64,000 nt of DNA from Pseudomonadota bacterium. Lineage in GTDB: Bacteria; Pseudomonadota; Gammaproteobacteria; Burkholderiales; Burkholderiaceae_E. Shown here in pieces: positions 47,004-58,556 of this stretch. The position numbers were made by a program, and so were the translations under genes. The stretch is taken from positions 1 through 64,000 of the forward strand of contig CAUJHG010000033.1 of NCBI GenBank assembly GCA_963204785.1. The letters are read 5' to 3'. Position 1 is the first letter of the stretch. The number at the start of each line of letters is the position of its first letter. The notes under the pieces are model-generated. The model made no database searches, was not told the origin of the DNA, and saw nothing but the letters and a program-made list of their open reading frames with translations.

Positions 47004-47773
47004 GCGTGGCGCAGACGGACGCAGGCCAGCCCACGCTGCAGAACAGCCTCGCGCTGGTCACCGGCGCCTCGCGCGGGATCGGCCGCGCGATCGCGCTCGA
47101 GCTCGGGCGCCAGGGCGCCACGGTCGTCGGCACGGCGACCACTGCGGCAGGCGCGGCGGCGATCGGCGAAGCCTTCGCGCAGGCCGGCGTGCGCGGGCGC
47201 GGCGAGGCGCTCGACGTCACCGATGCCGCAGCCTGCGAGGCGCTGGTCGAGGCGCTGCAGAAGGAGTTCGGCAGCGTCGCGATCCTGGTCAACAACGCCG
47301 GGATCACCCGCGACAACCTTGCGATGCGGATGAAGGACGAGGAGTGGCAGGCGGTCGTCGACACCAACCTGAGCGCCGTCTTCCGGATGTCCAGGCTGGT
47401 GATGCGCGGCATGATGAAGGCGCGTCACGGCCGCATCGTCAACGTCACTTCGGTGGTCGGCTCGATGGGCAACGCCGGGCAGGCCAACTACGCCGCCGCC
47501 AAGGCCGGAGTCGCGGGGATGAGCCGCGCGCTGGCGCGCGAACTCGGCAGCCGCAACATCACGGTCAACTGCGTCGCCCCGGGCTTCATCGACACCGACA
47601 TGACCCGTGCGCTCGGCGAGGCGCAGACTGCGGCGCTGACGCAGTCGATCCCGCTGGGGCGCCTGGGCCGGCCCGAGGACGTCGCTGCGGCGGTCGCCTT
47701 CCTGGCATCGCCGCAGGCCGGCTACGTCACCGGCGCCACGCTGCACGTCAACGGCGGCATGTACATGGAATGA
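47000..47773 (+). CDS. fabG: 3-oxoacyl-ACP reductase (FabG)
   Basis: The 257-residue short-chain dehydrogenase reduces 3-oxoacyl-ACP with NADPH. TGASRGIGRAIALEL binds the cofactor, NNAGITRDN supplies the catalytic Asn, and VTSVVGSMGNAGQANYAAAK holds Ser, Tyr and Lys of the active site (Y-x3-K). The C-terminus GYVTGATLHVNGGMYM is typical. The first 13 residues are a short extension before the usual start. Confidence 0.97.
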   Translation: MSVAQTDAGQPTLQNSLALVTGASRGIGRAIALELGRQGATVVGTATTAAGAAAIGEAFAQAGVRGRGEALDVTDAAACEALVEALQKEFGSVAILVNNAGITRDNLAMRMKDEEWQAVVDTNLSAVFRMSRLVMRGMMKARHGRIVNVTSVVGSMGNAGQANYAAAKAGVAGMSRALARELGSRNITVNCVAPGFIDTDMTRALGEAQTAALTQSIPLGRLGRPEDVAAAVAFLASPQAGYVTGATLHVNGGMYME

Positions 47774-47856
47774 GCCGGGCAGGGCGCTCCGTGCCGCTGG
47801 CCTCGGCCGATCGGCCGGGCCGGCGCACCGGGGAGCTTCACGCCCCGCCTGCCTGC

Positions 47857-47862
47857 TAGAAT
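47857..47862 (+). promoter_or_regulatory. Putative -10 element before acpP
   Basis: TAGAAT sits in the 183-base fabG-acpP spacer, 94 bases before acpP. A separate acpP promoter is common because ACP is needed in high amounts. Confidence 0.45.
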
Positions 47863-47956
47863 TCGACCCCGTTGACCGGCCGAGCCGGTCGCAGGTCACG
47901 AACGACAACCTGGACGAGCGCAGGAAAGCGCCCGTCCGCCCTGAGGAGCACGAGGC

Positions 47957-48196
47957 ATGGAAAACATCGAACAACGCGTCAAGAAGATCGTCGCCGAGCA
48001 GCTCGGCGTGAACGAGGCCGACATCAAGACCGAGTCCTCGTTCGTCGACGATCTCGGCGCAGACTCGCTCGACACCGTCGAGCTGGTGATGGCGCTCGAG
48101 GACGAGTTCGAAACCGAGATCCCCGACGAGGAAGCCGAGAAGATCACGACGGTCCAGCAGGCGATCGACTACGTGAAGGCGCACAGCAAGGGCTGA
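47957..48196 (+). CDS. acpP: Acyl carrier protein
   Basis: The 79-residue acidic protein carries the growing acyl chain on 4'-phosphopantetheine attached to the serine of [17 protein letters not shown]. Helix 1 is [15 protein letters not shown] and the end [11 protein letters not shown] is standard. AcpS, which adds the cofactor, is encoded at 58134 in this window. Confidence 0.98.
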   Translation: MENIEQRVKKIVAEQLGVNEADIKTESSFVDDLGADSLDTVELVMALEDEFETEIPDEEAEKITTVQQAIDYVKAHSKG

Positions 48197-48231
48197 CGCA
48201 CACCCAGGACGGGTTTCCCCAGGAGAACACA

Positions 48232-49464
48232 GTGAGCCGACGCCGAGTTGTAGTCACCGGGCTGGGGACAGTCTCCCCGCTCGGCAACGACGTCCAGACC
48301 ACGTGGCAGAACATCGTCGCCGGGCGCTCGGGCATCGGCCCGATCACGCGCTTCGACGCGAGCGCCTTCACCTGCCGGATCGCCGGTGAGGTGAAGGATT
48401 TCGACATCGAGGCCTACCTGCCTGCCAAGGAAGCCCGCCACTTCGACACCTTCATCCACTTCGGGCTGGCGGCCGGCGCGCAGGCGCTCGCCGACAGCGG
48501 ACTGGAGGTCACCGACGCCAACCGCACCCAGATCGGCGTAATGATCGGCTCGGGAATCGGCGGGCTGCCGATGATCGAGGACAACCACCGCGAATACACC
48601 AACCGCGGCCCCCGCCGGATCTCCCCGTTCTTCGTGCCGGGGTCGATCATCAACATGATCTCCGGGCAGTTCTCGATCATGTACGGGCTGCAGGGGCCGA
48701 ACCTCGCAGTGGTCACCGCCTGCACCACCGGCCTGCACTGCATCGGGCAGGCCGGGCGCATCATCGAGTACGGCGACGCCGACGTGATGATTGCCGGCGG
48801 AGCCGAATCGACGGTGTCGCCGCTGGGCGTGGGCGGCTTCTGCTCGGCCAAGGCAATGTCGACCCGCAACGACGACCCGACCACCGCGAGCCGTCCCTGG
48901 GACCGCGATCGCGACGGCTTCGTCCTCGGCGAAGGCGCCGGGGTGATGGTGCTCGAGGAGTACGAGCACGCGAAGCGGCGCGGTGCCCGCATCTACGCCG
49001 AACTCTCCGGCTTCGGCATGAGCGCCGACGCCAACCACATCACCGCGCCGAGCACCGACGGGCCGCGCCGCTGCATGCTTTCGGCGCTGCGCAACGCCGA
49101 TGTCGCTCCCGAGCAGATCGCCTACCTGAACGCGCACGGCACGTCCACGCCGCTGGGCGACAAGAACGAAACCGACGCGATCAAGCTCGCGCTGGGCGAG
49201 CAGGCCCACCGGATCGTCGTCAACTCGACCAAGTCGATGACCGGCCATCTGCTGGGCGGGGCAGGCGGGCTCGAATCGCTGGTGACGGTGCTGGCGGTGC
49301 ACCACCAGGTCTCGCCACCGACGATCAACATCTTCAACCAGGACCCGGAGTGCGATCTCGACTACTGCGCCAACGAGGCGCGGCAAATGAAGATCGAGGT
49401 CGCGATGAAGAACTCCTTCGGCTTCGGGGGAACCAACGGAACCCTGGTGTTCCGCCGGGCCTGA
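48232..49464 (+). CDS. fabF: 3-oxoacyl-ACP synthase II (FabF)
   Basis: The 410-residue condensing enzyme elongates acyl-ACP. It starts VSRRRVVVTGLGTVSPLGND, has the nucleophile in VVTACTTGLHCIG and the two active histidines in LNAHGTSTPLGD and STKSMTGHLLGGAG. A GTG at 48232 is the start, seven bases after AGGAGA. It follows acpP by 35 bases. Confidence 0.96.
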   Translation: MSRRRVVVTGLGTVSPLGNDVQTTWQNIVAGRSGIGPITRFDASAFTCRIAGEVKDFDIEAYLPAKEARHFDTFIHFGLAAGAQALADSGLEVTDANRTQIGVMIGSGIGGLPMIEDNHREYTNRGPRRISPFFVPGSIINMISGQFSIMYGLQGPNLAVVTACTTGLHCIGQAGRIIEYGDADVMIAGGAESTVSPLGVGGFCSAKAMSTRNDDPTTASRPWDRDRDGFVLGEGAGVMVLEEYEHAKRRGARIYAELSGFGMSADANHITAPSTDGPRRCMLSALRNADVAPEQIAYLNAHGTSTPLGDKNETDAIKLALGEQAHRIVVNSTKSMTGHLLGGAGGLESLVTVLAVHHQVSPPTINIFNQDPECDLDYCANEARQMKIEVAMKNSFGFGGTNGTLVFRRA

Positions 49465-49565
49465 GCGACGGCCAGACGCGCGGGCGGCGGCAACTCCAGG
49501 GAGTGCGCACCGCCCGTCACGGTTTCCGCTGCGGCGCGCGCGAGCCGGGCTCGAGGGAGCGTCCG

Positions 49566-50042
49566 ATGCCGATGCGTTTCACCCTGCATGCCCATGCTTC
49601 GCGCAACGTGGCGCGCCTGGTGTCCGGTGCGCACGCCTGCGCGGCTGGCGGGCTGCTGCTGGCCGCCGCGCAGCTCGCATTCGCCGATGCGCCTGCGTTG
49701 GCGATGCTGCTGCTGGGCGGGCTGCTGCCGACGGCCTTCGCCTGGCGCCGGGCCCGGCAGGCGATCCGGCCTCGCGCCAGCCTGCTGGTGGACGCCGCCG
49801 GCGCCGCTGCGTGGCAGGCACCGGGAGCACCCGCGGAGCCGGCCGTGCCGGTGCGCTGGCTGGTCTTCGGCGGCGTGGCCTGGATCGAACTGCGGGTGGG
49901 CGCCTGCCGCGTCGACCTGCTGTCAGGCCGCGACGCGCACCCCGACCAATGCTGGCGTGCCCTGATGCGCTGGCTGCGCTGGCTCGACCGCGGCGCACAG
50001 CGCCTCGAGGGCCTGGAATCGCAGCCTCGCGCCACCATCTGA
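49566..50042 (+). CDS. Small membrane protein, possibly YgfX-like
   Basis: The 158-residue protein has two hydrophobic helices near the N-terminus (about 17-36 and 40-58) and then a soluble part with WLVFGGVAWIELRVGACRVD and a tryptophan-rich CWRALMRWLRWLDRG. This plan resembles YgfX/CptA proteins, and a gene of this kind often lies between fabF and the rpoE cluster in related bacteria. Similarity is weak by eye, so function is unassigned. GAGGGAG precedes the ATG at 49566. Confidence 0.55.
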   Translation: MPMRFTLHAHASRNVARLVSGAHACAAGGLLLAAAQLAFADAPALAMLLLGGLLPTAFAWRRARQAIRPRASLLVDAAGAAAWQAPGAPAEPAVPVRWLVFGGVAWIELRVGACRVDLLSGRDAHPDQCWRALMRWLRWLDRGAQRLEGLESQPRATI

Positions 50043-50076
50043 TCGGCTCAAGTTTCCTGCGGGCACTCACGCATCC

Positions 50077-51519
50077 ATGAGAAGACTCTTCCTCTTCGTC
50101 CTTCCACTGATCCTGGCGCTGCTCGGTGCAGCCGGCGCGCCTGCGGCGCACGCGCAGGCGCGCGAGCTGCCCGATTTCGCCGACCTGGTCGAGAAGGTCA
50201 GCCCGGCGGTCGTGAACATCCGCACCACGGCGCGGCTGCCCGCCGGCCAGGCGGGCGCGCTGCCGCAGCTTCCCGAGGGGCTGCAGGACAACGAGCAGCT
50301 CCAGGAATTCCTGCGTCGCTTCTTCCCGCCGCGCCAGCCGGGGCAGGGGCCGCGCGGCCGCGGCGAGGAGATCCCGCGCGGCGTCGGGTCGGGCTTCATC
50401 ATCAGCGCGGACGGCTACCTGATCACCAACCACCACGTGGTCGACGGCGCCGACGAGATCTACGTGACGCTTGCCGACAAGCGCGAGTTCAAGGGCCGGC
50501 TGATCGGTTCGGACCGGCGCACCGACGTCGCGCTGGTGCGCGTCGACGTCACCGGCCTGCCGATCGTCAACATCGGCGACTCCACGCGCCTGCGGGTGGG
50601 GGAGTGGGTGATCGCGATCGGCTCGCCCTTCGGGCTGGACAACACCGTGACCGCCGGAATCGTCTCCGCAAAGGGGCGCGACACCGGCGACTACCTGCCC
50701 TTCATCCAGACCGATGCCGCGGTCAACCCGGGCAATTCGGGCGGTCCGCTGCTGAACACCCGCGGCCTGGTGATCGGGATGAACTCCCAGATCTACAGCC
50801 GCACGGGCGGCTATATGGGCATCTCGTTCGCGATTCCCATCGACGAGGTGATGCGGGTGGTCGAGCAGCTCAAGGCCACCGGGCGGGTCGTGCGCGGGCG
50901 CATCGGCGTGGGCATCGCCGAGGTCACGAAGGACTTCGCCGAACCCCTGGGGCTGCCGCGTACGGCCGGCGCCCTGGTGCGCAACGTCGAGAGCGGCGGG
51001 CCGGCCGAGCGCGGCGGGCTCGAGCCGGGCGACATCATCCTGCGCTTCGACGGCAAGCCGATCGACAAGGCGAGCGACCTGCCGCGGATGGTCGGCAGCA
51101 CCCGCCCGGGAAGCAAGGTCGCGATCCAGGTCTGGCGCAAGGGCAGCCTGCGCGACCTGCAGGTGACCGTGGCCGAGATGGAGCCCGAGCGCAGTGCGCG
51201 GACCCGCGGCCAGCAGGGAGGCGAACCGGCGCCCTCGGCCAAGGGGAATCCCCTCGGGCTCGCGGTGACGGACCTCTCCGAGGAACGGCGGGCGCAGCTG
51301 GGGATCCGCCACGGCGTGCTGGTCGAGGTGGCCGAGGGAGCTGCCGCGCGTGCCGGCCTGCGCCAGGGCGACATCCTCCTGTCGCTGGACAACCAGGATC
51401 TCACCAGTGCGCGGCGGTTCCTGGAGCTGTCCGGCAAGCTCGACGCCAAGCGCACGCACGTGGTGCTGGTGCGTCGCGGCGACAGCGCCGCCTTCGTGCC
51501 GATCAAGCCGGGCGAGTGA
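50077..51519 (+). CDS. mucD: Periplasmic DegP/MucD-type serine protease with two PDZ domains
   Basis: The 480-residue exported protease degrades misfolded envelope proteins. A signal peptide ends about AHAQ (residue 27). The trypsin-like domain has the triad in LITNHHVVDGADE, RRTDVALVRVDV and VNPGNSGGPLLN. Two PDZ domains follow, the first with GRIGVGIAEV and the second with PLGLAVTDLSEERRAQLG. lepA follows, as in other betaproteobacteria. The usual rpoE-rseAB genes before it are absent. Confidence 0.94.
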   Translation: MRRLFLFVLPLILALLGAAGAPAAHAQARELPDFADLVEKVSPAVVNIRTTARLPAGQAGALPQLPEGLQDNEQLQEFLRRFFPPRQPGQGPRGRGEEIPRGVGSGFIISADGYLITNHHVVDGADEIYVTLADKREFKGRLIGSDRRTDVALVRVDVTGLPIVNIGDSTRLRVGEWVIAIGSPFGLDNTVTAGIVSAKGRDTGDYLPFIQTDAAVNPGNSGGPLLNTRGLVIGMNSQIYSRTGGYMGISFAIPIDEVMRVVEQLKATGRVVRGRIGVGIAEVTKDFAEPLGLPRTAGALVRNVESGGPAERGGLEPGDIILRFDGKPIDKASDLPRMVGSTRPGSKVAIQVWRKGSLRDLQVTVAEMEPERSARTRGQQGGEPAPSAKGNPLGLAVTDLSEERRAQLGIRHGVLVEVAEGAAARAGLRQGDILLSLDNQDLTSARRFLELSGKLDAKRTHVVLVRRGDSAAFVPIKPGE

Positions 51520-51650
51520 AGACCGCGAGCCCGGGGCGCCGATGTTCTCGCTGCCCCAGCCGCGCAGCCCGGGTCACGGCCGACGATGCGACAGTGCAGC
51601 CGGCAGCCTGGCGGCACTGGCCCCCCCCGCGGAGCATGAGCCCGATCCGG

Positions 51651-51656
51651 TAGAAT
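51651..51656 (+). promoter_or_regulatory. Putative -10 element before lepA
   Basis: TAGAAT lies 110 bases before the lepA ATG in a 246-base spacer that otherwise holds no gene. No clear -35 is visible. Confidence 0.4.
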
Positions 51657-51765
51657 TGCGGGTTGCCGCCCGGGCCCTGCAGGCATTGCGAAGCCTGCGC
51701 GCCGCGGGCGTTCCCGATTGCGCACTCCGGGCGGGCCGCCCCGCCGGACGGACGACCCGCCCCCT

Positions 51766-53559
<1,794 letters not shown>

Positions 53560-53652
53560 CGCGCGCGCCCGCAGCCGAGCCCGACCGCCACCGCGCGCAC
53601 CCCCGCAGCGCCTCCGCGACGACCGTCGACACCCCCGAGAGAGAACGCCTCC

Positions 53653-54546
53653 GTGAACTTCGCCCTGATCCTGTTCCTGCTGGTGCTGCTCACCTTCGTG
53701 GCCTGGGTGGCCGAGAAGGCCTGGTTCCTGCCGCGCCGGCGCCGGCTGGCCAGGGAGCGGGTGGCTGCCTTCGAACGCGAACAGGCAGCGCTGAGCCCGA
53801 TCGGGCGCGTCGCCGACCCGGCCGCCGCCAGCACGGCGATTGCCGAGGCCGCGCTGCGCCAACCGCTGTGGCTCGAGTACACCGCGGGGCTGTTCCCGGT
53901 GATCGCGGTGGTCTTCCTGCTGCGCTCCTTCGTCGCCGAGCCCTTCAAGATTCCGTCCGGCTCGATGATCCCGACGCTGCTGGTGGGTGACCTGATCCTG
54001 GTGAACAAGTACGCGTACGGCGTGCGCCTGCCGGTGATCAACACCAAGGTGGTCGAGGTCGGCAGTCCGCAGCGTGGCGACGTGATGGTGTTCCGCTACC
54101 CCCGCGATCCCTCGATGGACTACATCAAGCGGGTGGTCGGGCTCCCCGGCGACAAGGTGGCCTACCTGGACAAGCGCCTGTGGATCAACGACCAGGAAGT
54201 CCCGCTGGCCGCGCAGGGCGAGTTCTTCGATGCCGAGCGCCTGAGCTACGCGCCGCAATATTCAGAGAAACTCGGAGCAATCGATCATAAGATATTGACA
54301 GAATTGGGGAAACCGACTTACATCAATGCGGTGGAGAGCTTCCCCTTCCGCGAGCGCTGCCAGTACGGCGATGCCGGGGTCACCTGCGTCGTGCCGCCCG
54401 GTCACTACTTCGTCATGGGCGACAATCGCGAGAACAGCCTCGACAGCCGGTTCTGGGGCTTCGTCCCCGAGCAGAACATCGTCGGCAAGGCCTTCTTCAT
54501 CTGGATGAACTTCAGCGACCTGAAACGAATCGGACGGTTCCACTGA
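53653..54546 (+). CDS. lepB: Signal peptidase I (LepB)
   Basis: The 297-residue membrane protease removes signal peptides. Two N-terminal helices (NFALILFLLVLLTFVAWVA and a second near 85-105) precede FKIPSGSMIPTLLVGD with the serine nucleophile, DYIKRVVGLPGDK with the lysine base, and MGDNRENSLDSRFWG. The start is a GTG at 53653. Bases 54254-54330 are strikingly AT-rich for this genome but stay in frame in a loop that varies between species. The stop overlaps the DUF4845 start (TGATG). Confidence 0.95.
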   Translation: MNFALILFLLVLLTFVAWVAEKAWFLPRRRRLARERVAAFEREQAALSPIGRVADPAAASTAIAEAALRQPLWLEYTAGLFPVIAVVFLLRSFVAEPFKIPSGSMIPTLLVGDLILVNKYAYGVRLPVINTKVVEVGSPQRGDVMVFRYPRDPSMDYIKRVVGLPGDKVAYLDKRLWINDQEVPLAAQGEFFDAERLSYAPQYSEKLGAIDHKILTELGKPTYINAVESFPFRERCQYGDAGVTCVVPPGHYFVMGDNRENSLDSRFWGFVPEQNIVGKAFFIWMNFSDLKRIGRFH

Positions 54547-54911
54547 TGACCCAGACCACTTCCGGCCGCCAGCGCGGCCTGAGCCTGATCAGCCTGCTCT
54601 TCTTCGGCATCATCGCGGTGATGCTGGTGGTGCTGGGCATGCGCGTGATGCCCTCGGCGATGGAGTACTTCGCGATCAAGCGGGCACTGAACACGATCGC
54701 CACCTCGGGCGCGAGGTCTGCGGCCGACATCCAGCGCGCCTTCGACCGGCAGGCCGCGATCGACGACTTCACCTCGATCACCGGGCGCGATCTCATCGTG
54801 GAGCGCGACGGCGAGCAGATCACGGTTTCCTTCGGCTACGAGAAGCGGGTGGCCTTGTTCGGACCGGTGAGCCTGCTGATCCAGTACGAGGGCAGCACCG
54901 CCTCGCGATGA
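54546..54911 (+). CDS. DUF4845 family membrane protein
   Basis: The 121-residue protein has one N-terminal transmembrane helix in [20 protein letters not shown] and a soluble region with a prepilin-like look ([11 protein letters not shown]). DUF4845 proteins always lie between lepB and rnc in this group, but their function is not known. The gene is overlapped by lepB and is followed by rnc seven bases later. Confidence 0.88.
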   Translation: MTQTTSGRQRGLSLISLLFFGIIAVMLVVLGMRVMPSAMEYFAIKRALNTIATSGARSAADIQRAFDRQAAIDDFTSITGRDLIVERDGEQITVSFGYEKRVALFGPVSLLIQYEGSTASR

Positions 54912-54918
54912 GCCCCAG

Positions 54919-55728
54919 GTGAAGCTCGACAGCCTGCAGCAGCGCCTCGGGTACAGCTTCCGCGACCCGGCCCTGCTGCGCCGGGCGCTCACGCACCGCA
55001 GCTACGGCCGCGACAACAACGAACGACTGGAGTTCCTCGGCGACAGCGTGCTGAACTTCGTCGTGTCCTCGCTGCTGTACGACGGCTTCGGACACGTCGA
55101 CGAAGGCGATCTCTCGCGCATGCGCGCCAACCTGGTCAACCAGCACGCGCTGCACCAGCTCGCCCAGCGCCTGGAGCTCGGCGAGCACCTGCTGCTGGGG
55201 CAGGGCGACCTGAAGAGCGGCAGCTTCCGTCGACCCTCGATCCTGGCCGACGCGACCGAGGCGGTGTTCGGCGCGGTCTACCTGGACGGTGGCTTCGAAT
55301 CGGCGCGCGCGGTCATCTCGGCGCTGTACGCGCCAGTGCTGCGCGCGGTCGACCCCCAGACGATCGGCAAGGACGCCAAGACGCTGCTGCAGGAGCGCCT
55401 GCAGGGCCGGCGGATTCCCCTGCCGGTCTACGAGGTGGTGGCCACGCATGGCGTCGCGCACAACCAGCTCTTCGAGGTCGAGTGCTCGATCCCGAAACTG
55501 GGCATCCGGGTGCTGGGCGCAGGCGCCAGCCGCCGCGCCGCCGAGCAGGCGGCCGCGCGGCTCGCGCTCGACAAGGCGCAGGCGCTCGCGCCGGCAGGCG
55601 AGGGGCGGCGCACCCGCGCGACACGCGGCCCCGATGCGCCTGGCCCCGACACCGCTGCCCAGGATGCGCGCGGTCCCGGTGAACCTGCCGGCGAGCCGGC
55701 GACGAGCGGAGCACAGTCCAGGCGATGA
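54919..55728 (+). CDS. rnc: Ribonuclease III
   Basis: The 269-residue enzyme cleaves double-stranded RNA in rRNA precursors. The catalytic signature is [18 protein letters not shown], and [15 protein letters not shown] adds the second metal acid. The double-stranded RNA-binding domain covers about 160-225. A 40-residue disordered tail rich in Gly, Pro and Ala follows, longer than in E. coli. The start is GTG. The stop overlaps era (ATGA). Confidence 0.96.
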   Translation: MKLDSLQQRLGYSFRDPALLRRALTHRSYGRDNNERLEFLGDSVLNFVVSSLLYDGFGHVDEGDLSRMRANLVNQHALHQLAQRLELGEHLLLGQGDLKSGSFRRPSILADATEAVFGAVYLDGGFESARAVISALYAPVLRAVDPQTIGKDAKTLLQERLQGRRIPLPVYEVVATHGVAHNQLFEVECSIPKLGIRVLGAGASRRAAEQAAARLALDKAQALAPAGEGRRTRATRGPDAPGPDTAAQDARGPGEPAGEPATSGAQSRR

Positions 55729-56636
55729 GCGATCACTCCATGACCCGGCAAGCCCAGCCGCACCGCTGCGGCTATGTCGCGATCGTCGGACGGCCCAACG
55801 TGGGCAAGTCGACGCTGCTCAACCGGCTGCTCGGCCAGAAGCTCTCGATCACCTCGAAGCGGCCGCAGACCACGCGTCATCGCATCCTCGGCGTGCTGTC
55901 GCGCCCGGATGCACAGCTGCTGTTCTTCGACAGCCCCGGCTTCCAGACACGCAGCGGCGGCGCGCTCAATCGCGTGCTCAACCGCACCGCCCGGCAGGTC
56001 GCCCAGGACGCCGACGTCGTGGTGCTGGTCTGCGACGCTTCCGGCTGGACCCAGGCCGACGAGCAGCTTGCCCGCTGGCTGCCCGCCGATCGCCCGGTGC
56101 TGCTCGCGATCAACAAGGTCGACGTGGTGGCCGACAAGGCACGGCTGCTGCCGCTGGTCGAAAAGGCCATGAAGGCGCGCAGCTTCGACGAGGTGATCCC
56201 GATCAGCGCGCGCACCGGAAAGCAGGTCGAGCTGCTCGTCGACCTGTGCGTGGCCAGGCTGCCCGAGGGCGAACGGATGTTCGGCGAGGAGGAGCTCACC
56301 GATCGCGGCGAACGCTTCCACGCGGCCGAGCTGATCCGCGAGAAGATGTTCCGTCTGCTCGGCGACGAGCTTCCCTACCAGAGCACGGTGGTGATCGAGC
56401 GCTACGAGGAGCTGCCGAAGCTGCGGCGGATCAGCGCCGCGGTGCTGGTCGAGCGCGACGCGCAGAAGGCGATCGTGCTGGGCAGCGGCGGCGAGCGGAT
56501 CAAGCGCATCGCGAGCGAAGCGCGCCAGGACCTCGAACGGCTGCTCGGCGTCAAGGTCTTCCTGGAGGTCTTCGTGAAGGTGCGCAGCGGCTGGGCCGAC
56601 ACCGAGCAGAGCCTGCGCGCCTACGGCTACGAGTAG
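55725..56636 (+). CDS. era: GTPase Era
   Basis: The 303-residue GTPase assists 30S assembly by binding the 3' end of 16S rRNA. G1 is [17 protein letters not shown]2 [12 protein letters not shown]3 FFDSPGFQT (Ser instead of the usual Thr after Asp) and G4 NKVDVV. The KH domain near the end has [20 protein letters not shown]. rnc-era-recO order is conserved. Confidence 0.97.
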   Translation: MSDHSMTRQAQPHRCGYVAIVGRPNVGKSTLLNRLLGQKLSITSKRPQTTRHRILGVLSRPDAQLLFFDSPGFQTRSGGALNRVLNRTARQVAQDADVVVLVCDASGWTQADEQLARWLPADRPVLLAINKVDVVADKARLLPLVEKAMKARSFDEVIPISARTGKQVELLVDLCVARLPEGERMFGEEELTDRGERFHAAELIREKMFRLLGDELPYQSTVVIERYEELPKLRRISAAVLVERDAQKAIVLGSGGERIKRIASEARQDLERLLGVKVFLEVFVKVRSGWADTEQSLRAYGYE

Positions 56637-56653
56637 GCGCCGCCGCCGGACCG

Positions 56654-57367
56654 ATGAGCACCCGGATCGAGGAGCCGGCCTTCCTGCTCCACTGCACGCC
56701 CTATCGGGAGACCAGCCTGGTGGTCGACCTGTTCACGCGCGGCCGTGGCCGGGTGGCCGCGGTGGCCAAGGGCGCCAAGCGTCCGCGCTCGGCGCTGCGG
56801 GCGGTGCTGCTGCAGTTCCAGCCGCTCACGGTGGGACTGGCCGGTCGCGGTGAACTGCGCATCCTGGCCAGTGCCGAGTGGGCCGGCGGCCTGCTCGCGC
56901 CGCGCGGCGACGCGCTGCTGTGCGCGTTCTACCTGAACGAGCTGCTGCTGCGGCTGCTTGCGCGCGAGGACGCGCACCCGGTGCTGTTCGACGGCTATGC
57001 GCGCGCGCTCGGGGCGCTTGCCGGGGGCGAGCCGATCGACGACACCCTGCGCCGCTTCGAGTGGCTCCTGCTGCGCGAGACCGGCTACGCGCCCGACCTC
57101 GATCGCGACACCGCGAACCGCCCGATCGACGCGGCGCGCAGCTACGTCTGGCAGGCCGCCGCGGGCTTCGTCGCCGCCGAACCGGGCGGGGAGGGCGCGG
57201 GCAGGCTCTACAGCGGCGCGACGCTGCGCGAACTGGCCAGCGGCCGCTTCGAGTCGCCCGCGTCGCGAACGCAGGCAAAATACCTGACCCGCGCGATCCT
57301 CGCGCATCATCTGGACGGAGTGGTGCTCAACACCCGTCAGATCCTGATCGACCTGCACAGACTATGA
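56654..57367 (+). CDS. recO: DNA repair protein RecO
   Basis: The 237-residue protein loads RecA with RecR. It starts with the OB-fold [20 protein letters not shown] and [16 protein letters not shown], then the helical domain with [20 protein letters not shown]. Like many betaproteobacterial RecO proteins it lacks an obvious zinc-cysteine cluster. The stop overlaps the pdxJ start (ATGA). Confidence 0.93.
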   Translation: MSTRIEEPAFLLHCTPYRETSLVVDLFTRGRGRVAAVAKGAKRPRSALRAVLLQFQPLTVGLAGRGELRILASAEWAGGLLAPRGDALLCAFYLNELLLRLLAREDAHPVLFDGYARALGALAGGEPIDDTLRRFEWLLLRETGYAPDLDRDTANRPIDAARSYVWQAAAGFVAAEPGGEGAGRLYSGATLRELASGRFESPASRTQAKYLTRAILAHHLDGVVLNTRQILIDLHRL

Positions 57368-58128
57368 TCGAACTCGGCGTCAACATCGACCACGTCGCCA
57401 CGATCCGCCAGGCGCGCCGCACCTGGGAGCCCGACCCGGTCTGGGCCGCGGTCGAGGCGCACCTGGGCGGCGCCGACGGCATCACCGTGCACCTGCGCGA
57501 GGACCGCCGCCACATCCAGGACGACGACGTGCGCCGCCTGCGCGAGCTCACGCAGGTCAAGCTGAACCTCGAGATGGCAGCCACCGACGAGATGGTGGCG
57601 ATCGCAGCGTCGCTGCGCCCGGAAATGGCGATGCTGGTGCCCGAGGGACGCCACGAGGTCACCACCGAGGGCGGGCTGGACATCGTCGCCCAGGAGGCGC
57701 GGCTGCGCGAGGTGGTCGCGCGGCTGGCCGGGGCAGGAATCGTGACCAGCGTCTTCATCGATGCGGACCTGCGGCAGGTGGAGGCGGCGGCGCGCATCGG
57801 CGCGCGGGTCTGCGAGATCCACACGGGTCCATATGCGCACGTGTTCCACGAGCAGGGTCGCGATGCCGAGGGCGCAGCGGTGCTCGCCGAGCTCGCGCGG
57901 ATCCGCAGCGCGGGCGAGGCGATCCTTGCGCTGGGCATGCGCTTCAACGCAGGCCACGCGCTCAACTACTACAACGTGCAGCCCGTTGCCGCGCTGGCCG
58001 GGGTGCGCGAGCTGCACATCGGCCACGCGATCGTCTCGCGTGCGGTCTTCACGGGGCTGCGCGAGGCGGTGCGCGAGATGAAGCAGTCGATGCGCGAGGC
58101 CCAGGCGCGCGCGGCGCGCAAGGGCTGA
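57364..58128 (+). CDS. pdxJ: Pyridoxine 5'-phosphate synthase (PdxJ)
   Basis: The 254-residue TIM-barrel enzyme makes pyridoxine phosphate. It opens [18 protein letters not shown] and has [54 protein letters not shown] and [14 protein letters not shown]. These cover the active-site residues. acpS starts five bases later with GTG. Confidence 0.97.
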   Translation: MIELGVNIDHVATIRQARRTWEPDPVWAAVEAHLGGADGITVHLREDRRHIQDDDVRRLRELTQVKLNLEMAATDEMVAIAASLRPEMAMLVPEGRHEVTTEGGLDIVAQEARLREVVARLAGAGIVTSVFIDADLRQVEAAARIGARVCEIHTGPYAHVFHEQGRDAEGAAVLAELARIRSAGEAILALGMRFNAGHALNYYNVQPVAALAGVRELHIGHAIVSRAVFTGLREAVREMKQSMREAQARAARKG

Positions 58129-58133
58129 GCGCG

Positions 58134-58556
58134 GTGATCTACGGGATCGGCACCGACATCGTCGAGGTACGCAGGGTCGAGGAGCTCCTCGCCCGCTACG
58201 GCGAGCGCTTCGCGCGCCGCGTCCTCGGCCCCGAGGAACTCGCCGAGTACCTGCGACGGCAGGGCCGCGGCGCCCACGGCCCCGGCTACGCGGCCCGCTA
58301 CCTCGCAAAGCGCTTCGCCGCCAAGGAAGCCTTCTCCAAGGCGATCGGGCTCGGGCTGCGCGGCCCCATGACCCTGCTGTCGCTGCAGATCCTCAACGAC
58401 CGGCGCGGCAGGCCCGTGGCCCATCCGCGCAAGGCGCTCGAGCCCTGGCTGCGCGAACGCGGCCTCGTCGCGCACGTTTCGGTCACCGACGAACAGGATT
58501 CGGTGGTCGCCTTCGTGATCGTGGAACACGCCACTTCCCAGGAACCATCGCCATGA
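58134..58556 (+). CDS. acpS: Holo-ACP synthase (AcpS)
   Basis: The 140-residue enzyme transfers phosphopantetheine to ACP. GIGTDIVEVRRVEELLARYG and AKRFAAKEAFSKAIG are the two magnesium and CoA motifs. A GTG start at 58134 gives the short N-terminus typical of the family. The pdxJ-acpS link is conserved. The stop overlaps nagZ (ATGA). Confidence 0.96.
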   Translation: MIYGIGTDIVEVRRVEELLARYGERFARRVLGPEELAEYLRRQGRGAHGPGYAARYLAKRFAAKEAFSKAIGLGLRGPMTLLSLQILNDRRGRPVAHPRKALEPWLRERGLVAHVSVTDEQDSVVAFVIVEHATSQEPSP

